Assembly (NCBI GenBank): GCA_041572275.1
Contig: JBFFSQ010000037.1
Span: 1 to 18,185 of the forward strand
DNA from: JBFFSQ01 sp041572275
GTDB taxonomy: Bacteria > Pseudomonadota > Gammaproteobacteria > SZUA-229
Reading direction: 5' to 3'
Length of the DNA: 18,185 nucleotides
Below are positions 7,991 to 14,823 of the stretch, in pieces; position 1 is the first letter of the stretch; each line of letters starts with the position of its first letter. The notes under the pieces are model-generated. The model ran no database searches. It saw only the letters and a list, made by a program, of their open reading frames with translations, and was not told where the DNA came from. A program made the position numbers and the translations under genes.

Positions 7991-8025
7991 TTTAAATTTC
8001 GTAACTGAAAACTGAGGAAGCTGAG

Positions 8026-9291
8026 ATGTCATTTGAAAGTTTTGCAGCAGCCCATTCAACCATTCTTGGATTGGGTTTTGTAATCGCCTTTATCATGGGT
8101 GCTGTTGCAACGAAAACAAACTTTTGCACCATGGGTGCCGTATCGGATCTGGTCAACATGGGCGATACGGGCCGTATTCGCGCCTGGTTCCTGGCCATGG
8201 CCGTCGCTATGCTGGGTGTTACCCTGGTGGAAGCCATGGACCTGATCAGTGTCGATGCATCCCGTCCTCCTTACCGTGGCAGTAATTTTGCCTGGCTGGA
8301 ATATATCATTGGCGGCGTGATGTTTGGTGTCGGCATGACACTGGGCAGCGGTTGCGGCAACAAAACCCTGATTCGTATCGGCGGTGGCAACCTCAAATCC
8401 ATCATCCTGTTTGCGGTCATTGCTGTTTGCGCTTACTTCATGGTGAATCCATTCCCTGGCTCTGACAAAACCATCTACTCGGTTGTATTCTATGGCTGGA
8501 CCAACCCCACCACAGCCTCGCTCAGTGGACATCAGGATCTGGGCTCATTGTTATCCGGTGTCTTTGGTGCAGAGGTCAGCACTTTACGCCTGATCCTGGG
8601 ACTGGTAATTAGCCTGGCGATCATGGCCCTGGTGTTTCGCTCTGCAGATTTCCGAAGCACCAAAGACAACATCATCTCAGGTACGGTCATAGGCCTGTGC
8701 GTACTGGCGGCCTGGTATGTCACCGGCGGTATGGCCAACATCGACGCCGATGGCGAAATCTACAGCTGGACCACCTATGCCAGCGATGATAACTGGAGCA
8801 TGCTGGAAGAAGCCCAACGCCCGGACAGTGTTGCGGTACAGTCCTACACCTTCATTAACCCAATTGGTGAAACCCTGCGCTATGCGATCAGTGGTTTTAA
8901 CAGCAATGTCTTTACCTTTGGCCTGGCCGCCCTGTTTGGCGTTATCGCCGGTTCGCTGTTCTGGTCATTAGTTTCTCGTAGTTTCCGTATCGAGTGGTTT
9001 GTTGATGGCAAAGACTTCATCACCCACATCATTGGCGGCATCCTTATGGGTATAGGTGGCGTACTGGCTCTGGGCTGCACTATTGGTCAGGGCATCACCG
9101 GTGTATCAACACTGGCCCTGGGCTCGATGCTGGCACTGGGCTCGATCATTTTCGGCAGTGCGCTGACCATGAAAATCCAATATTACAAAATGGTCCATGA
9201 AGACGAAGCCACGTTTGTCAAAGCCCTGGTTAGCTCACTAGTGGATTTCAAAATGCTGCCTGCCAGCATGCGCTCACTGGAAAACCTGTAA
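8026..9291 (+). CDS. YeeE/YedE-family sulfur-compound (thiosulfate) transporter
   Basis: A 421-residue polytopic membrane protein with two copies of the YeeE/YedE repeat. The glycine-rich signatures are GVGMTLGSGCGNKTL (first half) and MGIGGVLALGCTIGQG (second half). Members such as TsuA (YeeE) take up thiosulfate through a narrow pore that hands it between conserved cysteines; the corresponding cysteines here appear to be C34 (TNFCTMG), C110 (GSGCGNK) and C351 (LGCTIGQ). The start at 8026 is supported by GAGGAAG 5 bases upstream. No TusA- or rhodanese-type partner lies nearby, so the exact substrate (thiosulfate, or another sulfur or selenium species) is not decided. It appears to be transcribed separately from bat, with the long structured leader in front. 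Confidence 0.9.
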   Translation: MSFESFAAAHSTILGLGFVIAFIMGAVATKTNFCTMGAVSDLVNMGDTGRIRAWFLAMAVAMLGVTLVEAMDLISVDASRPPYRGSNFAWLEYIIGGVMFGVGMTLGSGCGNKTLIRIGGGNLKSIILFAVIAVCAYFMVNPFPGSDKTIYSVVFYGWTNPTTASLSGHQDLGSLLSGVFGAEVSTLRLILGLVISLAIMALVFRSADFRSTKDNIISGTVIGLCVLAAWYVTGGMANIDADGEIYSWTTYASDDNWSMLEEAQRPDSVAVQSYTFINPIGETLRYAISGFNSNVFTFGLAALFGVIAGSLFWSLVSRSFRIEWFVDGKDFITHIIGGILMGIGGVLALGCTIGQGITGVSTLALGSMLALGSIIFGSALTMKIQYYKMVHEDEATFVKALVSSLVDFKMLPASMRSLENL

Positions 9292-9302
9292 GTCATTCAT
9301 AA

Positions 9303-9329
9303 ACATGGGGTGATATACTCACCCCATGT
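9303..9329 (+). promoter_or_regulatory. Perfect 11-bp inverted repeat with embedded extended -10 and start codon
   Basis: ACATGGGGTGA (9303-9313), loop TATAC, TCACCCCATGT (9319-9329). The ATG of the next gene (9326-9328) lies in the right arm. The centre contains TGATATACT, an extended -10 element (TGn plus TATACT, 9314-9319) whose start point would fall near 9326, that is, at the ATG itself. It could therefore be an operator over a leaderless promoter, a translation-blocking hairpin, or the terminator of the transporter gene; no T run follows, which weakens the last option. Confidence 0.55.
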
Positions 9330-9736
9330 ATCTTTACGATCTCCTCACCCTGATCATCACTGCCTTTGCTGGTAGTATCATGGGCAGCTTCCTGCTGCTG
9401 ACACTGATCTACCAGCCCCTGATTGCCGCCCAATTAAATAACAGTCAACGAACCTGGCTCTATCGTCGCTATTATCGTCTCAATTCTGTGCTCTGTTTAC
9501 TGGGCGGTTTGCTTGCGGCCCTGATCAGTAACCAGCAGGCCACTTTCGTACTCGCTATCCTGGCGGTGAGCTATGTCTTTGCCAACATGCATCTGCTCAA
9601 AGCGATTAACAGCTGTCGCCAGCAATCCGATGATGTGAATAAACAGCGCCTGTTACGATCGCTGAGCTGGGCTCAAAATCTGCTACATGTTGCTCAATTT
9701 ATTGGTGCCATTGCGGTCATTATCTATCTCTACTAA
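9326..9736 (+). CDS. Small integral membrane protein of unknown function
   Basis: A 136-residue protein with four likely membrane helices: about 5-30 (LLTLIITAFAGSIMGSFLLLTLIY), 50-67 (LNSVLCLLGGLLAALIS), 70-90 (ATFVLAILAVSYVFANMHLL) and 119-135 (AQFIGAIAVIIYLY). A basic/Tyr-rich loop (YRRYYRL) lies between helices 1 and 2. The pattern faintly recalls DUF4149/TMEM205-like small membrane proteins, but I cannot confirm that. There is no Shine-Dalgarno; the ATG at 9326 is in the right arm of a hairpin and may be leaderless. The next in-frame Met (9380) would cut the first helix in half. It lies 34 bases after the transporter stop and could be co-transcribed with it. Confidence 0.72.
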   Translation: MYLYDLLTLIITAFAGSIMGSFLLLTLIYQPLIAAQLNNSQRTWLYRRYYRLNSVLCLLGGLLAALISNQQATFVLAILAVSYVFANMHLLKAINSCRQQSDDVNKQRLLRSLSWAQNLLHVAQFIGAIAVIIYLY

Positions 9737-9813
9737 GCTATTGAATTAACAGTGCTTTATTAACAAGATAGGCATCGGGCTGGTTATTAAAAGACGGATG
9801 GTAGGGTTACGAC

Positions 9814-9844
9814 TTGACGATGCATACCCCCACCACTATAGTGG
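9814..9844 (+). promoter_or_regulatory. Near-consensus sigma70 promoter with palindromic -10
   Basis: TTGACG (9814-9819, 5/6) and TATAGT (9837-9842, 5/6) are separated by exactly 17 bases. The -10 lies in the perfect palindrome CCACTATAGTGG (9833-9844), which could be a repressor site. Start of transcription would be near 9849, about 100 bases upstream of the 205-residue gene. Confidence 0.65.
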
Positions 9845-9898
9845 AGAGGTTGTTGGAAAAAAGAATAAAAACACAACCGCTGACACAAGGAATTACGC

Positions 9899-9964
9899 GT
9901 GACTGGACGATTAAGTTCTGTACTGAATCGGCTTCATAATACGGCAATGGATGCTCATGATTAA
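9899..9964 (+). CDS. Possible 21-codon leader ORF overlapping the next gene
   Basis: GTG at 9899 is preceded by AAGGA (9887-9891) at an ideal 7-base spacing. The frame runs 21 codons and stops with TAA at 9962-9964, overlapping both candidate ATGs (9951, 9957) of the downstream gene in another frame. The main gene itself has no good Shine-Dalgarno, so ribosomes ending here could restart there. The predicted peptide (MTGRLSSVLNRLHN...) has no recognisable domain. Alternatively it is the true N-terminus of a frameshifted gene, or chance. Confidence 0.35.
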   Translation: MTGRLSSVLNRLHNTAMDAHD

Positions 9965-10568
9965 TTCACTCACCACCATCAATAGTTTACTGGTTGAAAC
10001 TAAAAAGCTCACTGCCAGCTTACAGCACAAGCTCCAACAGGCAGGCTTCGATACCAGTTTAACGATTGGCCTGGAAAATGAGTACACCATCCAGTCCCTG
10101 ATCAGCACTATCGAATCACTCACCCTGCAATTTCTCACCATTACCGCCAGCCGTAGTCAATTTATCCAGCGCACCAGTTACGTTGAGCGTAAACAGATCG
10201 AATCATATTTACAGAAATTACTGGTATGCATCCGCCAGACCAACAACACGCTGGAGCTGTTAAAACAACAGCCCTATGAGATCAAGAAAAACCTGTCTCT
10301 GTGTTTTACCACGGAAGAAGACGGCCTGTCGCAACTGGCTCTGGCCAACGCCATTGAATATATTGACCTGCTCAAGCCTTTTACGCGCATGCTGGAACTG
10401 GTCATTGCCCAGGAACGTATTCATGCGCTGTCTGCGGTACTCGAAGCCCTGCTACAGAAAGACCACACGATACCCGAATATCACGGGCAAGACAGTGACC
10501 ATGAACTGACCGAAGAACAGAGCAATGCACTGGAACTGTCCCATTACCTGATCAAGCAGGCCCTGTAA
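9951..10568 (+). CDS. Helical soluble protein of unknown function
   Basis: I do not recognise this 205-residue protein. It is rich in Leu, Gln, Glu and Thr, with long amphipathic helices (for example about residues 10-35, 45-65, 75-110, 125-165) and no signal peptide or membrane segment, which suggests a helical-bundle or coiled-coil cytoplasmic protein. Two Cys are present, not in a metal motif. Start candidates are ATG 9951 and ATG 9957; an in-frame TGA at 9924 rules out anything longer. It has its own strong promoter (9814-9842) and a possible overlapping leader ORF. It converges on the permease gene with only 12 bases between the stops. A flagellar- or secretion-chaperone-like fold is conceivable, but nothing in the sequence shows it. 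Confidence 0.75.
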   Translation: MLMINSLTTINSLLVETKKLTASLQHKLQQAGFDTSLTIGLENEYTIQSLISTIESLTLQFLTITASRSQFIQRTSYVERKQIESYLQKLLVCIRQTNNTLELLKQQPYEIKKNLSLCFTTEEDGLSQLALANAIEYIDLLKPFTRMLELVIAQERIHALSAVLEALLQKDHTIPEYHGQDSDHELTEEQSNALELSHYLIKQAL

Positions 10569-10580
10569 CACAGCTTGAGT

Positions 10581-11654
10581 CTAAATTGGCAAGACACGCT
10601 GACGTAGGGGTTTCAGGCTCAGTACCAGTAATAACACAGCACTCCCCCAACTCAACAACTCTGGCAACACCTGCTGATCAGCGCCTATCTCCACATCCAC
10701 TATCAGCGAATAGTGTTCAATCACACCATCCAACAATAAGCCCATCGTGATACTCACCAGGGCAATACCCAGTAGATAAACTGCCGTCACTTTCAGACCC
10801 AGTTCTTTTTTCACCAGGATCAGGCCCGCAATATTGGTGGCAGGCCCCACCAGCAGAAAGACCATCACGGTCCCCGGTGACACCCCGGCCAGGATCAGGC
10901 CAGCCGCAATAGGCGTCGATGCCACAGCGCAGATATACATCGGAATACCCACCACCAGCATCACCAGCATGGCACCAATACCCTGCCCCCATTGAGCCAG
11001 CCAGCCAGGTGGAACCAGGGTATTAATCAGGCCTGCTATCACAATCCCCAGAAACAGCCACAACACAATATCATCCAGTAAATCAGTTGTAGCATAGTGA
11101 ATAGCCTGCCGGATTCGGCTGCGTGACGGTGCTGCTGTACTCTCACAACAGCTGGATTGCGATGAACAACAGCTTGCTGATTCACCATTATCACGACTAT
11201 CACCACAACAGCCGGCTGATTCGGCTTCATCATTCGATTCAGGCCTTGCCTCATCATCCACCCAGGCCACCATCATGCCGGTGACTATCGCAGTCATAAG
11301 TGCGGCAAAGGGCCGATAAATTGCCATTAATGGCCCCATCAGGGCATAGGTGACGGCCACTGAATCAATGCTGGTTTCAGGTGTTGAGATCAAAAACGAC
11401 ACCGTTGCCTCTTTTGAAGCACCACTACGACGCAGGCCTATCGCTGCTGGCAGCACTCCACAGGAACACAGCGGTAGCGGTGCGCCAAACAGGGCGGCAC
11501 GTCCTACGGCCGCCATACCTCGGCCACCTAACCAGCGTTGCATTGCATCCTCTGGAATCAGTGTCTTCACCAGGCCAGCGGCCAGCAGCCCCAGAAGCAA
11601 CCAGAACGCAGTATCAAGATATACCGCCCAGATATTATTGATTAATTCAGTCAT
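10581..11654 (-). CDS. SO_0444/ArsP-type permease, likely metal (Cu/Zn or arsenical) efflux
   Basis: A 357-residue protein with about eight membrane helices in two halves. The first half holds the hallmark CSCGVLPAAIGLRRSG (from residue 63) followed by FLISTPETS; the second half holds the matching GIPMYICAVASTPIAAGLI and LVGPATN. These define the permease family that includes ArsP and the SO_0444 Cu/Zn efflux group. The loop between halves (about 148-170) carries three CC pairs (149-150, 162-163, 169-170), which could bind soft metal ions, and matches the Cys-rich insert seen in SO_0444 members. ATG 11654 gives an N-terminus close to the first helix. A TAAAAT element (minus strand, 11666-11661) lies only 6 bases before the ATG, so the mRNA may be leaderless. 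Substrate not decided. Confidence 0.87.
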   Translation of the reverse strand: MTELINNIWAVYLDTAFWLLLGLLAAGLVKTLIPEDAMQRWLGGRGMAAVGRAALFGAPLPLCSCGVLPAAIGLRRSGASKEATVSFLISTPETSIDSVAVTYALMGPLMAIYRPFAALMTAIVTGMMVAWVDDEARPESNDEAESAGCCGDSRDNGESASCCSSQSSCCESTAAPSRSRIRQAIHYATTDLLDDIVLWLFLGIVIAGLINTLVPPGWLAQWGQGIGAMLVMLVVGIPMYICAVASTPIAAGLILAGVSPGTVMVFLLVGPATNIAGLILVKKELGLKVTAVYLLGIALVSITMGLLLDGVIEHYSLIVDVEIGADQQVLPELLSWGSAVLLLVLSLKPLRQRVLPI

Positions 11655-11730
11655 TTGTGAATTTTAACGTGAGCCTGACGTCGATGGCAGTTATCAGGTA
11701 AAATAATCTTTTGTTAACAAACACAATCCC
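11655..11730. promoter_or_regulatory. Divergent promoter region, permease / trhP
   Basis: For trhP, CTGACG (11675-11680) and TAAAAT (11699-11704) form a possible promoter with an 18-base spacer, and a palindrome TTTGTTAACAAA (11710-11721) lies at the expected start point. On the other strand, CTGCCA (11690-11685) and TAAAAT (11666-11661) could drive the permease gene, again with an 18-base spacer. The two promoters would overlap in the middle. Neither gene has a clear Shine-Dalgarno. Confidence 0.35.
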
Positions 11731-13038
11731 ATGAAAAAAGTAGAGTTACTCTCCCCCGCCGGCACCCTGAAAAATATGCGTTATGCTTTTGCATACGGTG
11801 CTGATGCCGTTTATGCTGGCCAGCCCCGCTATAGTTTGCGGGTTCGCAATAATGATTTCCTTGAAGATAATCTGGCCATCGGTATCAACGAAGCCCACCA
11901 GCTGGGCAAAAAGTTTTACCTGACATCCAATCTGATGCCGCATAACAGTAAGGTCAAAACCTATATTGAGGACATGGCCCCCATTATTGACATGGGACCG
12001 GATGCGCTGATTATGGCTGACCCGGGACTGATCATGATGGTGCGTGAAACCTGGCCGGACATGCCCGTACACCTGTCGGTACAGGCCAATACCGTGAATT
12101 ATGCCGCGGTAAAATTCTGGCAGTCTGTTGGTGTCGAGCGCATCATCCTGTCACGAGAGCTGTCACTCGATGAAATTGAGGAAATACGTCAGCAATGCCC
12201 GGACATGGAGCTGGAAGTATTTGTCCATGGTGCATTATGTATCGCCTACTCTGGACGTTGTTTGTTATCGGGCTATTTCAATCACCGTGATCCCAATCAG
12301 GGCACCTGTACCAATTCCTGCCGCTGGGACTATAAAACCACACCTGCAGAACAGAATGCAGAAGGCGTATATAAACCTGCTGAATCCAACATGGGTGATC
12401 AACGCAACCCACTGGCAGACCAGGTTGTGTTTATTGAGGAAGCCGGACGTCCTGGCGAACAGATGCCAATGGAAGAGGATGAACACGGCACCTATATCAT
12501 GAACTCCAAAGATCTACGTGCTGTCGAGCACGTCAAGCGTCTGGTAGAAATTGGTGTCGACAGCCTTAAAATTGAGGGCCGCACCAAATCCCATTATTAT
12601 GTCGCCCGTACGGCACAGAGTTATAAACAGGCGATTAACGATGCACTTCAGGGCCGGGAATTTAATACCGAATTACTGGGTACCCTGGAGAACCTCGCCA
12701 ATCGTGGTTATACCGATGGCTTTTACAAACGCCATCACACCCAGGAATACCAAAACTATATTCAGGGCAACTCGATCAGCCGTCAGCAGCAGTTTGTCGG
12801 TGAGATAACCGCCTATAATAAAGAAACCGGCATGGCTGAAATCGATGTAAAAAATAAATTTGGTGTGGGCGACAAACTGGAACTCATCAAGCCTTCTGGC
12901 AATGAGGACATTGTCCTCGACAGCATGCAAGACATGTATGGCCACAGCATGGAAACCGCGCTCGGTGGTGGCTATCAAGTACGCATTCCATTACCGGAGG
13001 ACATGGCTGAGATGGGACTGATTGCCCGCTATCTGTAA
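11731..13038 (+). CDS. trhP: tRNA 5-hydroxyuridine modification protein TrhP (U32 peptidase-like, YegQ)
   Basis: TrhP/YegQ is a U32-family protein needed for prephenate-dependent hydroxylation of wobble uridine 34 in several tRNAs (ho5U, precursor of cmo5U). The N-terminus (ELLSPAGTLKNMRYAFAYGADAVYAGQPRYSLRVRNN) follows E. coli YegQ almost residue for residue. The U32 signature region contains four cysteines, C170, C177, C193 and C197 (CIAYSGRC ... CTNSC), which are the presumed Fe-S ligands. At 435 residues it is slightly shorter than the E. coli protein (about 453). The start is fixed by homology although no Shine-Dalgarno is visible. It is divergent from the permease and separated by 98 bases from the next gene; it appears monocistronic housekeeping and marks the left border of the accessory-looking block. 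Confidence 0.95.
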   Translation: MKKVELLSPAGTLKNMRYAFAYGADAVYAGQPRYSLRVRNNDFLEDNLAIGINEAHQLGKKFYLTSNLMPHNSKVKTYIEDMAPIIDMGPDALIMADPGLIMMVRETWPDMPVHLSVQANTVNYAAVKFWQSVGVERIILSRELSLDEIEEIRQQCPDMELEVFVHGALCIAYSGRCLLSGYFNHRDPNQGTCTNSCRWDYKTTPAEQNAEGVYKPAESNMGDQRNPLADQVVFIEEAGRPGEQMPMEEDEHGTYIMNSKDLRAVEHVKRLVEIGVDSLKIEGRTKSHYYVARTAQSYKQAINDALQGREFNTELLGTLENLANRGYTDGFYKRHHTQEYQNYIQGNSISRQQQFVGEITAYNKETGMAEIDVKNKFGVGDKLELIKPSGNEDIVLDSMQDMYGHSMETALGGGYQVRIPLPEDMAEMGLIARYL

Positions 13039-13136
13039 GCGCCTTCAGTTTATCCAATACCTGATCAGATCATACAAATACATGACACATGACTGTGGCC
13101 ATGATTAATGTAGTGAATAAATAATAATCGACTGAT
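13039..13136 (+). other. Intergenic gap before the TPP-enzyme gene
   Basis: AT-rich gap with no clear terminator for trhP and no convincing -35/-10 pair. It holds a small palindrome TGATC-A-GATCA (13062-13072) and a tandem 7-base repeat, ACATGAC twice (13080-13093). The downstream gene has no Shine-Dalgarno. Confidence 0.4.
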
Positions 13137-14807
13137 ATGAAAATTACTGTTAGCGAACTACTTGTAAAATTCTTAGAGCGTTTAGGTATTGAATACATAT
13201 TTGGTATGCCAGGTGCTCACATACTACCCGTCTATGACAGTCTCTATGACTCCAGCATCCAGAGCATACTGGCCAAACATGAGCAGGGCGCATCATTCAT
13301 GGCTGGCGGCTGTGCCCGAGCCTCCGGAAAAATAGCGGCCTGTATCACCACCGCTGGCCCCGGCGCAACAAACCTGGTCACGGGTGTCGCCAATGCCTTT
13401 GCCGACAAACTCCCTGTTCTGATTATTACCGGTGAAACGTCAACCCACATCTTTGGCAAAGGAGGACTCCAGGAGAGTTCCGGCGAAGGCGGCAGTATAG
13501 ATCAGGATGCTCTGTTCAAAGGCATCACTCGTTATAACAAAGTGGTCGAGCGCACAGACTACCTTGCTAATGTGCTCAACCAGGCATCAAGAATATTACT
13601 CTCCCCTAACCCGGGACCTGTACTGCTCAGCTTTCCGTATAATATCCAAAAAGAACTGGTCGATGACAGCATTCTGGACGCCGTCAAGACTGACCGCTCG
13701 GCCAACAGCATCTGTAATAGATCACTTCGTGTCGATGAATTAGCCCAGCTTATCGTGGATGCCAACAAGCCCGTTATCGTGGCTGGCTTTGGCTGTATCC
13801 GCTCCGATGCCCAGGCTCAGGTTAACCAACTCAGTGAATCACTCAACATACCGGTGACAACCAGTCTCAAGGCTAAAGGTGTGATCAGTGAGCAATCCAG
13901 ATTATCACTCGGCAGTCTGGGCGTCACTTCCTATAGCAATGCCTACAATTATATTGTCGATAACGCTGACCTGGTTATTTTTCTGGGCGCCAGTTTTAAC
14001 GAACGCACCAGCTATCTCTGGGATCAACATTTGCTCGCAAATAAAAAAATCGCACAAATCGATACCGACTATGAGCAACTGGAAAAAGTATTCAAAGCTG
14101 ATATCGCCATTCACGGCGACATCAAAGATGTCTTATCCGGTGTATTGAGCAGCCTTGAACAAAAACAGGCGCAAAGCAAGTCGTTTTGCAATCCCGACTC
14201 GGCCATTAGCGAGACCAGTAATGGCCAGTCCGACACGGATGCTGAAGGATTTAAAGCGAAATTCCCTCTGGTTGAAAAATTCTTTTCCAAACTGGAACAA
14301 CATTTTCCTGAAGACCTGATGGTCTTCGATGACAATATTATATTTGCACAAAACTTCTTCAATGTAGCCAGTAGTAATCATTACTATTCCAACTCGGGCA
14401 TCTCATCCCTCGGCCATGCCATTCCTGCTGCTATAGGCGCACGTTTTGCTACCAATATGCCGGCCATTGCCATACTCGGTGACGGAGGCTTTCAGATGTG
14501 CTGTATGGAACTCATGACCGCGGTTAATTATCAGCAACCCATAACCGTCATAATGTTCAACAACTCCACCATGGGCTTAATCCGTAAGAATCAGTTTCAG
14601 CAATATAATAAACGCTTCATCAACTGTGACTTCATCAATCCTGATTATGAATTACTGTCCCGCTCCTTCGGAATCAATCATAAAAAAATTGAATCAGAAT
14701 CAGACCTGGATGAGCTATTCAACACCGTTGATTTCAAACATGCCATCAATCTGGTGGAAATCATGATCGACAAAGATGACTTCCCCACCTACTCCTCACG
14801 CCGATAA
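13137..14807 (+). CDS. Thiamine-pyrophosphate-dependent enzyme, acetolactate-synthase-like
   Basis: A 556-residue protein with the three domains of ALS/pyruvate-oxidase-type enzymes. The Pyr domain contains the catalytic Glu E49 (AKHEQGASFMAGGCARASG) and TTAGPGATNLVTGVANA. The middle domain contains KPVIVAGFG. The PP domain contains the Mg-TPP motif GDG (448-450) ending in NN (475-476). It should use ThDP to form or cleave C-C bonds next to a keto group. Real acetolactate synthase is unlikely: there is no regulatory subunit gene or ilv neighbour, and the C-terminus is short. Given the glycosyltransferase- and sulfotransferase-like genes behind it, a YerE-like enzyme adding a two-carbon branch to a nucleotide sugar, or a decarboxylase making a building block, are plausible guesses. 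No Shine-Dalgarno is visible at 13137. Confidence 0.87.
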   Translation: MKITVSELLVKFLERLGIEYIFGMPGAHILPVYDSLYDSSIQSILAKHEQGASFMAGGCARASGKIAACITTAGPGATNLVTGVANAFADKLPVLIITGETSTHIFGKGGLQESSGEGGSIDQDALFKGITRYNKVVERTDYLANVLNQASRILLSPNPGPVLLSFPYNIQKELVDDSILDAVKTDRSANSICNRSLRVDELAQLIVDANKPVIVAGFGCIRSDAQAQVNQLSESLNIPVTTSLKAKGVISEQSRLSLGSLGVTSYSNAYNYIVDNADLVIFLGASFNERTSYLWDQHLLANKKIAQIDTDYEQLEKVFKADIAIHGDIKDVLSGVLSSLEQKQAQSKSFCNPDSAISETSNGQSDTDAEGFKAKFPLVEKFFSKLEQHFPEDLMVFDDNIIFAQNFFNVASSNHYYSNSGISSLGHAIPAAIGARFATNMPAIAILGDGGFQMCCMELMTAVNYQQPITVIMFNNSTMGLIRKNQFQQYNKRFINCDFINPDYELLSRSFGINHKKIESESDLDELFNTVDFKHAINLVEIMIDKDDFPTYSSRR

Positions 14808-14823
14808 CGACTCATCACATCAT

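Larger units (their letters stand above)
7714..8025 (+). other. Non-coding leader rich in inverted repeats upstream of the YeeE/YedE gene
   Basis: No convincing gene lies in these 312 bases. Instead there is a series of inverted repeats, in order: a 24-base quasi-palindrome (7751-7774), CCGG-TTTT-CCGG (7829-7840), AGAC-GGGAA-GTCT (7849-7861), CGATT-TAAA-AATCG (7879-7892), a bulged stem pairing GCAGCGTGTT with AACAACGTTGC (about 7901-7933), and a 9-bp stem at 7956-7990. The next gene has a strong Shine-Dalgarno (GAGGAAG, 8014-8020). A structured 5' leader, a small RNA or a cluster of operators would all fit; I recognise no known riboswitch class. No clear promoter stands out. Confidence 0.45.

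Noticed and set aside
13137..14807. Call as biosynthetic acetolactate synthase (ilvB/ilvI)
   Set aside because: No small regulatory subunit or ilv genes nearby, and the neighbours are transferase-like; only the fold and cofactor use are supported.
14776..14823. Upstream ATG for the glycosyltransferase-like gene
   Set aside because: It lies inside the TPP gene, adds 16 residues unlike the rest of the protein, and has no better ribosome site; kept as an alternative only.
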